Of a stretch of 64,000 nucleotides of DNA, positions 13,301 through 24,699 are shown piece by piece. Numbering within the stretch: position 1 is the stretch's first letter; every line of letters starts with the position of its first letter. The translations under genes and the position numbers were made by a program. The notes under the pieces are model-generated. The model was not told where the DNA came from. It ran no database searches and saw only the letters and a program-made list of their open reading frames with translations. This DNA comes from Davidsoniella eucalypti (Eukaryota; Ascomycota; Sordariomycetes; Microascales; Ceratocystidaceae), in assembly GCA_004009845.1 (NCBI GenBank), contig RMBW01000022.1, forward strand, positions 62,001 to 126,000. The letters are read 5' to 3'.

Positions 13301-14587
13301 GCCACCATAGTGTGTTAGCCGGCAACAACATGAACGGAAACAAACGAGTCGGCATACCTTAGCGATGGCCCCAGAAGAAACGATGCAGTGTTTATGAGCG
13401 AAGGAAAGTTGAAGGATAAAATAAAAAGCAAGTATACATTATTAAAATATCTCCATTTGCGAGTAGTTCTCGCTTGGAGTGCATCTTGCTGTTCACCGTA
13501 ATTTTTTAGTCATCTACCAGAGATATTAGTAGTCCGCCTAAAAAGAGAGGGATTCTTGGGCACACTATTCTTTGCCGCTGATGTGTTACAAATACATCTC
13601 ATATTTAACATCAGCAACAAACAATACTCCGCATGTACTGTGTTCTGTATGTTTGGATTATTAAAACTAAAGTGATGTATCAGTCTTATGCTACTTCTTC
13701 ATTCCGATTGATCCGTTTCAAAGTCGCAGAAAGATTTATTCTTTCAAATTCAAATTTAGGACGAATACATCCTATGGTAACACTAGGGTTGAAAACCCTA
13801 GACCACAATGTGTCAATTCTACGAACCTGGACAACAAAATGTCACTTGGGCCATTCATTGAAATGATTTCGTCATTAATTCGACATTTACCGCATTTGCT
13901 TATACGAATAGCTGGCACGGAAGAAAGACGATCGTTTAGGAAGGGAGAGGAGAATGAGATGCATACTATACGAAAACCTGGATCAAGACCCTTCTCTTGC
14001 AGAACTTGACTGATACTCTGTTTTTCTGTTTTGGGGGGCTTGGCCTGGGTTGCCCTGATCTGTTTGCCGAATTTACTTTACATGTTAGGCTCCCTTTGCC
14101 TCTTTTTATTGTTTGAAAAGACTAGGGACATAACGAAATCCTTGTTTTCAGATCAACCCGAGCCGCCCAAGGAAGACAAAAAAATAGGGCGTAGATCCGG
14201 AACAGTGGTAAATAGATGTCTACGAAGACTATGTGTAGCATGGACAGTACACGTCTTTATATCTACATTTCTGACTGGTAAATGGTATATATATTTCCAA
14301 AGACAGTAAGTAACCTGAGCAAAGAAGTGATCGCAGGCGATGACCCAGTGTCGGTGGGTGGGCTATAGGCCTGCTATATCATGTGCAAATCCTGTGGCTG
14401 AAGCGAGTTGTTTGGTCTCAGCGGGCGGAATGCCGGGGAGTGATGCTAGCTAGTAATACGATACCATGACATGAAGTATAATGTCTAAAACGACAACAAC
14501 AATCAAGCCAACCCATATGGATGGACTTGACGCAGCAATTCATCTAATGATAGCATATATAATATCATAAAATATCTAGTTGAAGAT
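4317..14587. other. AT-rich gene-poor desert
   Basis: About 10 kb of AT-rich sequence with no recognisable gene. Reading frames are short, occur equally on both strands and contain homopolymer runs (for example poly-Phe or poly-Lys). Notable sequence objects are a 25-base T tract at 7310-7334, A runs near 7650-7675 and 9468-9481, and a perfect 8-bp inverted repeat of a telomere-like motif at 13783-13801. I saw no tRNA-like B box. Confidence 0.5.
7310..7334. repeat. Poly-T tract, 25 bases
   Basis: Uninterrupted run of 25 T, read directly from the sequence. It is the longest T run I saw in the window, and no neighbouring gene explains it. It could be a replication-slippage product, a nucleosome-excluding tract, or the poly(A) tail of an old minus-strand retrocopy. 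I see no coding remnant beside it to support the last option. Confidence 0.8.
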
Positions 14588-15160
14588 GGGGCCTTAAAGA
14601 AACACTGCATGGTTTGAGCGGAACTGCTCATTGGCCGGGGCATGAGAAAAATACTTCATTTTACAAAATGATTATGTACTCATACCTTATGTACTGGTAC
14701 TTATTCCTCCATACCTCATGACACTAGAACTGCTAGTTGGCAAAGTGTTTTTTATTGGTTTTTTTTTAAATTCATTAGTCTTATGGAGCTATCGAGCTAT
14801 GAAGATGTTGGCAAAGTGCTACATTTGTTCATCTTTTACAAAAAGTGTACGACACACATTCATAATACAATGTTTATTTTCCTTTGTTCTTAGTCGTTAC
14901 GCTATGCGAATGCCACAGCGGCACATCTTTCGGTGCACTAAAGCCGGCAACCGTGGCCGTAGTATGTGTCTCCGCCTCTAAAGATAATCTCAGTAGTACC
15001 CAGGCTACATACAAACTGCAAATATAAGATCTTTGCCAGCTGACAGCTCAGAAGAATAAGTACCAGTACATGATCATTTTGTAAAATGAAGTGTTTTTTC
15101 TCATACCCCGATCAATGAGCAGTTCCGCTCAGAAACCATGTAGTGTTTCTTCGAGGTCCC
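14588..15160. mobile_element. Foldback/MITE-like element with about 110-160 bp terminal inverted repeats
   Basis: The left arm (from 14588) and the reverse complement of the right arm (ending 15160) match over more than 100 bases with few differences. Shared blocks, in order: GAAACACTRCATGGTTT, GAGCGGAACTGCTCATTG, CGGGGYATGAGAAAAA, CTTCATTTTACAAAATGAT, TGTACTGGTACTTATTC. The left arm has about 15 extra bases that duplicate part of the ATGTACT region. A weaker match around TTGGCAAAG/CTGGCAAAG extends the arms to about 14747 and 15030. The roughly 280-bp core has no transposase and only a short spurious frame. Long arms, small size and no coding capacity fit a nonautonomous foldback or MITE element. 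I could not identify a target-site duplication, so the superfamily is unknown. Confidence 0.75.
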
Positions 15161-18100
15161 TCAAAAATTCACGATAGAAAACGAAGGTCTGAAACCTGGA
15201 GCTAGCGTAATTAGGGCTGGAAGGACGAGGAAGAGGAATATGTGCTTATCGCTGGTTGAGAAAGTGGAAGAGCTCGGACGGACACGACAACAAGATGAGG
15301 GATTCTAACTAGTAGTAGATCCCACGGTAGCCTTCATTAGTTGAATTGCACTGTTGTCTGGTAAGTGCGGAAACGCTAGCCATCTCTCTTATTCATGATG
15401 TTGATATATATGATGTTGGATGAGACTGTCTGGCTTTAGTCATAACAAAGTGCAACTTTGCATGATGTAGATATATACATCTTTTATAAGACATGACTAT
15501 AAAAGCAGCTGCTGACCTTTGGGCGTAAGATTCTAGCGTCTGATTTGCGACTCGAGGCGACAGCCTAGATACACGTACATATCTACAACTAGATATACAA
15601 GCGATCACATCCGTTTCCAGCGCACAGGTGAGGGCGGGCAGCACTGAAACAGGCAAATGTCCCTGGCCAGTAACACCAACGAATGGCTCGTTATTTACCG
15701 TTTGAGTGTTGACCAGATATATCGGGCACAGGGCATCTTGAATTTGCAAACTGTATTCTTTTTTGTTTGTCTTGATGTAGTGTCGACAACTACTAGTAGA
15801 GGAACGTAAGAACAAAAGATTGGCAAATACCGAGATAAAGGTTGGACAATGGTGGTCATAGTGCCGACCCTCGTCTTCAATCTAATGAGTGACATGGTAA
15901 TAATAGGGGTCAGGATTAGGGCGCCATAAACAGGAATGACCCCAACTCAGGCAAAGCCGTACTTATCTGTTGTTCACTTACTTGTAACATATCATCGCCT
16001 GCAGGTCTTACCTCATAGCAGAGAAAGAAAGAACGAGAACAAGGCACGTATATACCGAGATACAGATGGAGGTATTCCAAGCATCTAATACGGACGATAC
16101 GATGACTAAACTGAATGGACAGAGTTATAGTGCAGTATTCTTAATCAATCACAGAGACAAAAACATAACTACTAAAGCCCCTTCAGATTACAGTTTCACT
16201 ACATTCTTTTCCGCGTGGTTCGGCGTTTATATCCGCTGTTCATTGTTTGTTTGCCAACGATAGCGCCAACGCAGATATGCCTATTCCTCACTGTATATCT
16301 CTGTCTGTACGTGCGCACATATATTACATACACAGGTATACACATATGCTATTCCTGCTATTCAAGAGTCAGAGTAGCCAGTAGAATCATCCAGTACGTA
16401 CAATAAAATATAAAATATGCATGTACTATGCACTTGTTGACATGGAAGCATGTATCACCTGCAAGCCACACATACACATGATTCCTTCAAAGGTACCGTG
16501 AACAGCTGCCTCTCTTTCAACACATGTACAGATATGTATTACAACTACATGTACACATACATACATATGTTTATATTCTAGATTACGGAAAAGCCAACCA
16601 ATGACAGATAGTTCTCTTCGAACAATCACATACAAATATAACAAAAAAAAAAAAAAAGAAGAAGAAAAAACCTTCAAGAGTAGATAGAAGAAGGTTCTGA
16701 TGACAGAAAATCTGTGGTGTTTAGGGTGCTGGATAAAATAAGTTATAGTCTTGAAGTCTAGGATGGGACTAGGACCAGGGCGTAACGAGCATTTAGGGCC
16801 CAAGATTTAGGTGGACGGACCAGGTGAGATCGCTCGTCTCGTGTCGTGTCATTTTGAGGAAATCGACGTGTTGCGCAGGTTTGTTTTGCCTCTTTTTCTT
16901 CGTTTCTTTCGCCCTCTCTGTATTGCTACCTTAATAAATATGGCTTTTGTTTAGTCTGATATAAATATATCTAGACAGGAAAGAAAAAGAAGAAGAAAAG
17001 GTGAAACAAGCATGTCTACGGGTTGTATATGCTTTTATTGTCTCCGGAAAGCCCCAAATACAGTTAGGAGGGCATAATTGTAGCTTCTATTCGTCGTGGT
17101 CTGTAGTAAGCGGTGTTGCGATGTTTCCAGGAGAATGGTGATCACTCAGGGTTGAGCATCCAGGGTTCAGTTCAGAAGTCCGAGAAATCCCTTGTCACAT
17201 CTAAATGTGGATCTGAATTAAGCCTGATGGGCGTATACTGTGTTGTTGCCTTCGCCAATCCCGAGGCTTCTTCATGTGTTCATGTTGCAGCCCAGTTGGA
17301 CCATAGTAGTTGGTATATGAGCGATGTAAGGGCTGATTATGCAGAAGCAGACCGCAACATGACACAGCGCCGTATAAGAAAGCCGAAATAAAAGAAAGAG
17401 AAAAGGAAGAAGGGAAGGCAAGGAATACTGTATACTGGGTCCGGGGAGGGGACGGAAAAAGACTATCTGGCTGCCCGATGACGAAGTGCGAGAAGACGAG
17501 ACCGACCGACAGGAAGCAAAAATCACTGCAGATGCAAAATGCAGAATCCATAAGGGCTTCTGCTGTTATTTTTTGCTTCTCTTCTTCTTGTTGCCTTCCT
17601 CGTCAGCTGCAGAAAATAAACCTGACGTATCACTGGCCAAGCTTGCTTATTAACGTTCACCCCACCCCCCCCCCCCCCCCCTACATTTCAAGTCTCGCTT
17701 TGTGCGCTAGTTTACCGACAGACTAGCCAGTACTATCTGTGGGTAGTTGTTGTACATGTACATAGGTAGGCAATATCTAGGCTATGCCAGGTAGGCTAAG
17801 CCAAGAAGAACTCGTTGGGAAGCGAAGCCAGCCAGGCAAGCCTAAGGCCCTCTATAAAGGTCTACCTGTATATTTTTGACATCGTATTGAAGGAAAGAAG
17901 AGAAACGAACAGTGGTGCCACTAATGAACAACGGTAGAGAAATATAGTCTAAATGATACAAGTTGTACCGCTTGCTACTATTGCTATTACTACAACTCTG
18001 ATAGGAAGTTCTTCACGAAGCACAAGCATAAACAGAGCCGGAACTCATCGGACATTTTTTTGATGGCATTTCTCATCATCTTCTACGTAGATCCAACTAA

Positions 18101-20004
18101 TCGTGTCGCCACTAACTAGTTGGAAATTAATAATGAAAAGAAGGGAATGAAGAAAACATGAGACTCTGAATTGATAATCACGCCATATATATAAGGCTAA
18201 CATTACTGTCTACGTTTCTTCTAAGCCCTTCTCTTCGTATCACGAGACCACTGCAGGCTTCTTTCTATTTTAGTAATAGCGATGGAGACACAGAAAATAG
18301 TCTCGTACAGAAGAAAATATATATGAGTGAGCATTGAATTTACTACAAGGTCTAAGTATATCGCAGGTCGTGGTTATGTTTGATCTACCACGCTAAGAAA
18401 GAATCCAGAATAATAAGGAATAGAGAGACAATGGCAGCCGATTCAGGACATGTGTCTAATTGTCTGATGGATTCATGCCATCATGGTTTCTGTCGTAACA
18501 TCGACCCTACCAGCCCGTCTTTTCACTGTGTTTTCCCCTCTACTTCGATCTCTTTGGTAACAGACGCATAAATAGCCGGGGCCCTATTGTGATCAGTGTC
18601 TCGTTCTATATGACTAAGAAACAAATAAAGCTCGGACTGCCCCCAAAAGTCTATTATATATCCATTAACCTACACAAGCGCTATACTATGTGTATATGTT
18701 TATAGACGGAAGAACTAGACACGGCCGGACCTATGCGTGCAGGCTGTAGGCAGTGATAGAGTTGTAGTTTAGTTGTAGGTGTATATGCACAACAGAACAG
18801 TAGCACTACTGCGGAACGCCACAGATAGGATTTGGTAGGAATATATCAGAGTGGGAGATGTCCTGCTCTTGGTTCTGGAGAAGGCTCTCGTTTCAACGTT
18901 CAAGGTAACCTTTTATAGCGCCAATGGAGAAAGGGCAGAAGAAGAAATAATCTAAAGATAGAACGGCCGAAGTATTCCGTCATAAGAAGAAGTCAGTCGT
19001 GCCACTTGATTGAGGTGGTCGATACCTTTAACGGGCCATGTAGATATTGTGTATAAGTAACCCTAACCACCTATTGCAATCAAAATATACTTCGATTCCT
19101 TGATTCTTCATTAATCGCTAGCTATAATCTTGGAGATAGTTCCATTGGATCTGTTACCTGTTGGACTAGATTGCGTACATGAATCACGTGAGTATTGCAA
19201 CACTTTTCGCAACACTTTAACCAAAGGGAATATATCTCTTTGCGCCTCTCTTATAGTGGATTGATTGGCTGGGACAAAAGGTAGACATCCAATAGAGTCG
19301 TTCTGCTTTGGCTTGCCTTTACATTGCATGTAGTTGGCTGGCAGATGGCGGTGAGCCGGCATGCGGCTGTAGGTAATTATCAAATGTACATACAGATACA
19401 GATACTAGCTCCATAAGATCAATGAAAAAAAAAGAAGAAAAAAAGATACAGATACGGATACAGGCTATTGAGGGTGTTCTGATAGGGACACTGTTATTTC
19501 TGCCTTTTTTAGCACTATATTTTTTTCCAGGGCGGTGGTTAGTAAGCAAAGCATGCTGGCTTGCTAGGAGTTTGTTCCCAATAGGGGAAATTTTTCTAAC
19601 TATTAATTTTCGTATTAACGGCACTCGTAGGCCTGAAAGGGTTGTTTGTATTTTGTTTGTTGTTGATGTTGCCTGGCCTTGGAAATAATTGCTAAGTCAA
19701 CCAACATACTCATATATCTATATTGCTATTGTTGCCATAGAGAAGCAGAGAACAAGAAGCCATTAAGATATTATTGATGGTGATCTACGGGCTTAGCCTC
19801 TACAAGAAATAAACCGAGTTGTCTCCATTAGACTCGTGAAAAATCATATTCGTGCTAAGCCGTCACGCAAAGTCTGTATCGCCGACTCGCCTGGATCTAG
19901 GTATACAGCTAGAATCACAGCCTACAAACAATATTGTATCCAAAGTAGGACTGCTTTTCAGTCGTGATAGTGCATCGTCAGGTCGCCCAGAGCCAGACTT
20001 CGTC
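15161..20004. other. Intergenic, ending in the upstream region of the helicase gene
   Basis: No supported gene. A 140-codon minus-strand frame around 15393-15815 has no recognisable motif and is not accepted. A 17-base C tract lies at 17665-17681. The frame in front of the helicase is open from about 19852 but has no ATG before 20005, so the last 150 bases are best read as leader or as part of an unseen upstream exon. Confidence 0.45.
17665..17681. repeat. Poly-C tract, 17 bases
   Basis: A run of 17 C directly after CACCCCA, in otherwise AT-rich DNA. It is the only G:C homopolymer of this length I saw in the window. It could form an i-motif/G-quadruplex pair and is a likely length-polymorphic site. 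Confidence 0.8.
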
Positions 20005-23000
20005 ATGGCCCTCAACCGCAATAGTTTGCAAGGTACACAGAAGACGCTGTTCCACACAACGTCTGTTGATGCGGCTAGACAAGCGCCGCCTACAACCGGC
20101 GGACGGAATTCCTTCCAGCAGCCGGCCATACACAGTAAACGCACCATCGCCGAGGCATTTGAATCGGGCATCGACGGACACCAGTACGGGCAGGACGGCG
20201 CAAAGAGGCTCCAGTCGTCGAACAGGGCGCTGAACCTGCCTATGCACCATGGCAAGAAGTTACCGCGCCTTCAGCCTAGCGAGATCGCCTCACTGGGAAC
20301 GGACGATGAGATCGGCGACGATGAGCCTTCGGAGTACTCCCAGCGCAAAATGCTGGGCGCGACGCCGACGGACGACGTGGATCCAACGCTCTCGCTGGCA
20401 TATAAGGCATACGGCTTGCCGGCGACTCTGTCGGCCAAGTTCCGGGATATGGGAGTCAAGAGCATATACCCATGGCAGCGCAACTGCTTGATGGCCCCCG
20501 ATGTTCTCACCGGCGAGAAGAATCTTATATATAGCGCCCCGACCGGAGGCGGAAAGTCTCTCGTTGCCGAAGGTACTATGACCCGGGTTGATTATCGCGC
20601 GGTGATTTCTGCTTGGCTCGTTCAATGGTCTAACATGTCACTCTCTAGTTCTGATGCTGCGTCGCATCCTCGAACAACCTCGCGCAAAGGCCATCCTTGT
20701 TCTCCCCTATGTTGCTCTCGTGCTGGAAAAGACCAGATGGCTGAGAAATCTCGTCGAGGGCACAATACGCCCTGGTGCTGCAATGTCCGAACAAGAGAAG
20801 CTGAGAAACCCCTGGAAACAGCGCGCCGATGCTGAGGCTGTAAGAGTAGTCGGGTTCCACGGCGGATCTAAACTCAAGGCGACATGGCATGATTTCGAGA
20901 TAGCAGTGTGCACTATCGAAAAGGTATGGACGCCATCTCTCTGTCTGTATACGGTGACAGGACGGTATTAACTCGGCTAGGCAAACTCCATGATCAACTC
21001 AGCCATCGAAGAGGGCCTCGTCTCGGACCTCAAGGCTGTGGTCTTGGACGAAATCCACATGATCGACGACGGACACCGCGGCTATCTTATGGAGCTTCTG
21101 ACCTCGAAACTCCTCTCGATCGCACAGCCTATCCAGATCATCGGAATGAGCGCAACGATCTCGGTTCGTATCTGCACACCCATGTCGTACGGGACATTGT
21201 CGTAGTTGGATTGTTAACACTTAATGTAGAATATCGAACTTCTCGGCCGCTGGGTCGACGGCCACGCCTATGTGACAAAGTACCGGCCAGTGCCAATCGA
21301 CGAGCACCTTGTTTATGATAGTAATATCTACCCCGCGGCCAATACCCTCAGCCTTATCAAGACGGCCCAGGAGCTTCAGAGTGGCGATTCTCAAGAATCG
21401 GCAGAATCGCAATCCCAGGGCCAACCAAAGGCCATCCGTACCATTCGGCCATCAATCCATCAAGAGTTCAAAGACTCCGTGCTTAATGCCGTGGTTGCCC
21501 TAGCTTGCGAGACAGCCAACTCGGGATACGGCGTCCTCGTGTTTTCTAATAGTAGAACAAGCTGTGAGACGGTCGCTAAATGGATCAGTCGTGCTCTACC
21601 AACGCCTGACAAGACTCCTATCAAGGTCTTGGAGCCCCGGCTGGAGCTTATCGACGAACTACGAAACCTCCCTACCGGTCTGGACCACATACTGGAAGAG
21701 ACAATACCGTATGGTGTTGGTTTCCACCACGCTGGAATCACCACTGAAGAACGGGACCTGGTTGCCAACGCATATGACAAGGGAGTCTTGAAGGTGTGCG
21801 TCGCCACCTGTAGTCTTGCTGCCGGCATTAACCTGTACGTTCAACCCATACATCTTCATCTTATTGGCAAACCAAGTATAACGCTAACTTATCAGGCCGG
21901 CCCGTCGAGTCATTCTTCATAATGCGCGCATGGGCCGCGAGTATGTCGGCCCGTCCATGTTGCGCCAGATGCGAGGGCGAGCTGGCCGTAAAGGCAAAGA
22001 CGAAGTCGGAGAAACGTATCTCTGTTGCCGTGAATCGGAACTTGACCATGTTGTTGATCTGATGCATGCCGACTTACCTGCCATCACAAGCTCGCTCAAT
22101 ACTGATGAGCGCCGCGTACAAAGGTATTGTATAGAATAGAGAAAACATCTCTACCACGAACTATTTAGGTGGCGTGTACTAACTTTTGGCATTCAGAGCT
22201 TTGTTAGAGGCTATTTCTATCCGCCTTGTGGCCACATTCGAATCTATATATGACTATCTATCTAAGACACTCCTTTATCATTCCGATGATACGCTGGACC
22301 TGGATCTGCTCACAACACAATGTATCCGGAACCTCGAGATGCTCAAGGTAGTCCATTTCAAGCGCGAAAGCGAAGAATACCACGCCACCGACCTAGGCAA
22401 GGCCATTGTGGCGTCGTCGTTCAACCCAGAAGACGGACTATTTATCAACCGCGAGCTTCAGCGGGCACTTAAAACCTTTGTTATGGATGGCGACTTGCAC
22501 GTTTTCTACACTTTTACTCCAGTCAATGTCGCGGATGTCAATGTCAATTGGCGTATCTTCATGGATGAAGCCGAGGGCCTAGACGCGAGTGGACTTCGTG
22601 TGTTGGATGCCGTCGGTATCTCAATACCCGAACTCATTCGACTCTCCAAGGGCGGCATTCTGCCCGAGGAAACTACTGAGCAGAAAGAAAAGGCACGTGT
22701 TATGCGGCGTTTCTACCTGTCGTTCCAGCTTCGAGATCTATGCAATGAGGTACCGGTTCATGTTGTTGCTCGGCGTTATGATATGCCTCGTGGCTTGGTG
22801 CAGACGCTATCACAGACTAGCCAGGGCTTTGCTGCTGGCATGGTGAAATTCTGCAATACTATGGGCTGGGGGTAAGTCATGTTCAAATACCACTTGTAGA
22901 TGTGGACTCTTTCTACCTTTGTGCTCTTATAGACTGTCTTGGATTATTGCTAACAACGAGTTACACGTTCGCTCAAAAATATAGCGCACTAGGAGCTGTA

Positions 23001-23535
23001 CTCGACCATTTTATTGACCGCCTGAAAGCTGGCGGTCGTGCTGATATTTTAGAACTGGCCAAGATCACATTCGTGAAAAGTCGTACTGCGTAAGCCACTC
23101 GCTCTTTATGCCATCGCGCACTGTGTCCTTCGTGACATACTGACATTTTATTCCAATAGGCGTATCTTTTGGGATAATGGCTTCAAGACAATTGCCTCTG
23201 TAGCTAATGCTGGGCCACACGAGCTAGTTCCATTGCTCATGCAGGTATGTATTCTAGAAACTTAGTCGGTTTTGTGATGTACATCCCAAAACAATGTGAC
23301 CTCCCCACTAACTAAAGTTATAGGCACAACCGAATAAACTGAAAGGCTCGAATCCCGAAGATACCAAGAGTACCGACAAGGTCTTGGCGAAGGCTCGAAT
23401 CATTTCCGACAGTGCTAATCGTTTATGGCGTAAGTAGCCGATTGATACCACATCCCTTTCATTTCCAGTAATACATACTAACGATTGTAATTTGTAGAAA
23501 ATGAAATCCAACTTGGTCAGTGGGATGAGGAATAA
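20005..23535 (+). CDS. HELQ/POLQ-type superfamily 2 DNA helicase (no polymerase domain)
   Basis: Ten exons join to 955 aa: 20005-20572, 20649-20923, 20981-21163, 21230-21834, 21896-22123, 22197-22871, 22985-23089, 23160-23244, 23324-23429, 23498-23535. Every junction is GT-AG and keeps frame. ATG 20005 is the first ATG in the open frame. Helicase motifs are in order: Walker A APTGGGKS (about 178-185), DEIH box (304-307), MSAT (337-340), a GVGFHHAGIT block and QMRGRAGR (568-575). The GIN-LPARRV segment and the C-terminal winged-helix/ratchet-like part match the Ski2-like HELQ/POLQ helicases. These proteins remodel replication forks and recombination intermediates and act in crosslink repair. 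There is no family-A polymerase domain, so it resembles HELQ or a helicase-only Mus308/POLQ homologue. Residues 1-140 are low-complexity and poorly conserved in kind. An unseen upstream exon remains possible. Confidence 0.88.
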
Positions 23536-24219
23536 TATGCTGATTTATGTGACTCTACTGGCCTTATTTCAGTGAAGGGATGGACTGATATACATGTTCG
23601 AATCTAGAGTCGAACTGGCTACTCAGAGTATGCAAGTGGGCTCTGATATATCCAGGCTTCAACTATATTCTAGCGTTATAGATTATATATAGTTATAGTG
23701 GTGTGTTATCTGTGACTGATCTATGTTACACATATCTCTATAATACAAGCCGTTTTTTGTATGATAAGAATACGGGATTGCCGTGCATGTGTGTATGTAT
23801 CTTCGGCAGTATGTCTGTTACACACGGTTTCACAACTGCAAGTAACTGAATTTATTGGATGTAATTCCGACAATGCTATTTCCGATACGAGGAAAAGCTG
23901 CTTGCTTTTTTTGTTGGGGCACGGGAGTGGCGTTTGTTATTGACATTATTTATATCACGTATCGTGATTGGTTTGTCGTGTTGTTTGTCTGTCTCAACAA
24001 TTCCTGTACAACGTACACAAATGTCATGTGATTCAAAGGTGAATCCGACTATAAAGGAAATGGAAAGCCCATATCCATCGACCAGAAGTTCATTATTCTT
24101 GAACATTATGCCCCAACATTTTCCCAGAAAGAAATGTGAAGTCTTTGCTCTGGCTATTGCCCGATGGGCACCTTTTTGATCTCCTTGTGAACGACGAACA
24201 ATCCTCCGAGCGCGATATG
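23536..24219. other. Helicase 3' flank, no gene seen
   Basis: AT-rich downstream flank. The reading frames on both strands are short and show no domain. Confidence 0.5.
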
Positions 24220-24289
24220 TCTATCAACTTTAACCATATCGTCGTTTGCGACTCCCCACGTTAACTGCCGGCCGCCAATTTTAGCAGTA

Positions 24290-24624
24290 TCGAGCATTCG
24301 GTAGAATATCTACGGAGGTTTCAGTCTGCGCAGGTAAGTTCACTCGATTGGTGTTTAGGTGGTATGTTTATGTGATAATTACTGACAGATATTCTTCACT
24401 CCCTTTTAGATGAAGCAGGAAGCTTGCCTGCGACCTCGTATACAGACATTTTTGTACGCATGGGGTCCGGTGCTGCCTTTTTATCTTCCATGTTGTTTCT
24501 TTACTATCGTCAAAGTGACGATAGTGGAGAGGGTGATTCAACTGGGGTTTCCAACTGGTGGCTTAAGTCTGCAGATTTTATTGGGCTGGGTGAGGGACCA
24601 GGGCGAACCGTTTTATGGTAATCA
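24290..24624 (+). CDS. Possible small spliced gene, product unknown (tentative)
   Basis: A segment ending GCGCAG/GTAAGT near 24333 and an acceptor TTTTAG just before 24411 define a plausible intron. Across it, one frame reads ...TEVSVCA-DEAGSLPATSYTDIFVRMG... and continues through a hydrophobic stretch (GSGAAFLSSMLFLYY) to a stop after RTVLW near 24621. The composition is more coding-like than the flanks, and the hydrophobic stretch could be one membrane segment. The upstream exon would begin at an acceptor TTTTAG near 24284. I could not find a convincing first exon: a nearby ATG at about 24217 reaches a stop after 15 codons. I do not recognise the product. It may be a pseudogene or chance. 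Confidence 0.25.
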
Positions 24625-24699
24625 ATCACTAGAGGTCAAGGACGAGAGGACTGAAAAAACACCTATTGAAAACTTTCATCCTGATAAAGAATGACTTGC

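Noticed and set aside
15393..15815. 140-codon minus-strand frame
   Set aside because: No domain, no splice context, composition like the intergenic background, overlapped by other frames.
19852..20004. In-frame extension of the helicase upstream of 20005
   Set aside because: The frame is open, but it starts at GTG and has no ATG before 20005; a nuclear fungal gene is unlikely to start there. It may be leader or part of an unseen exon.
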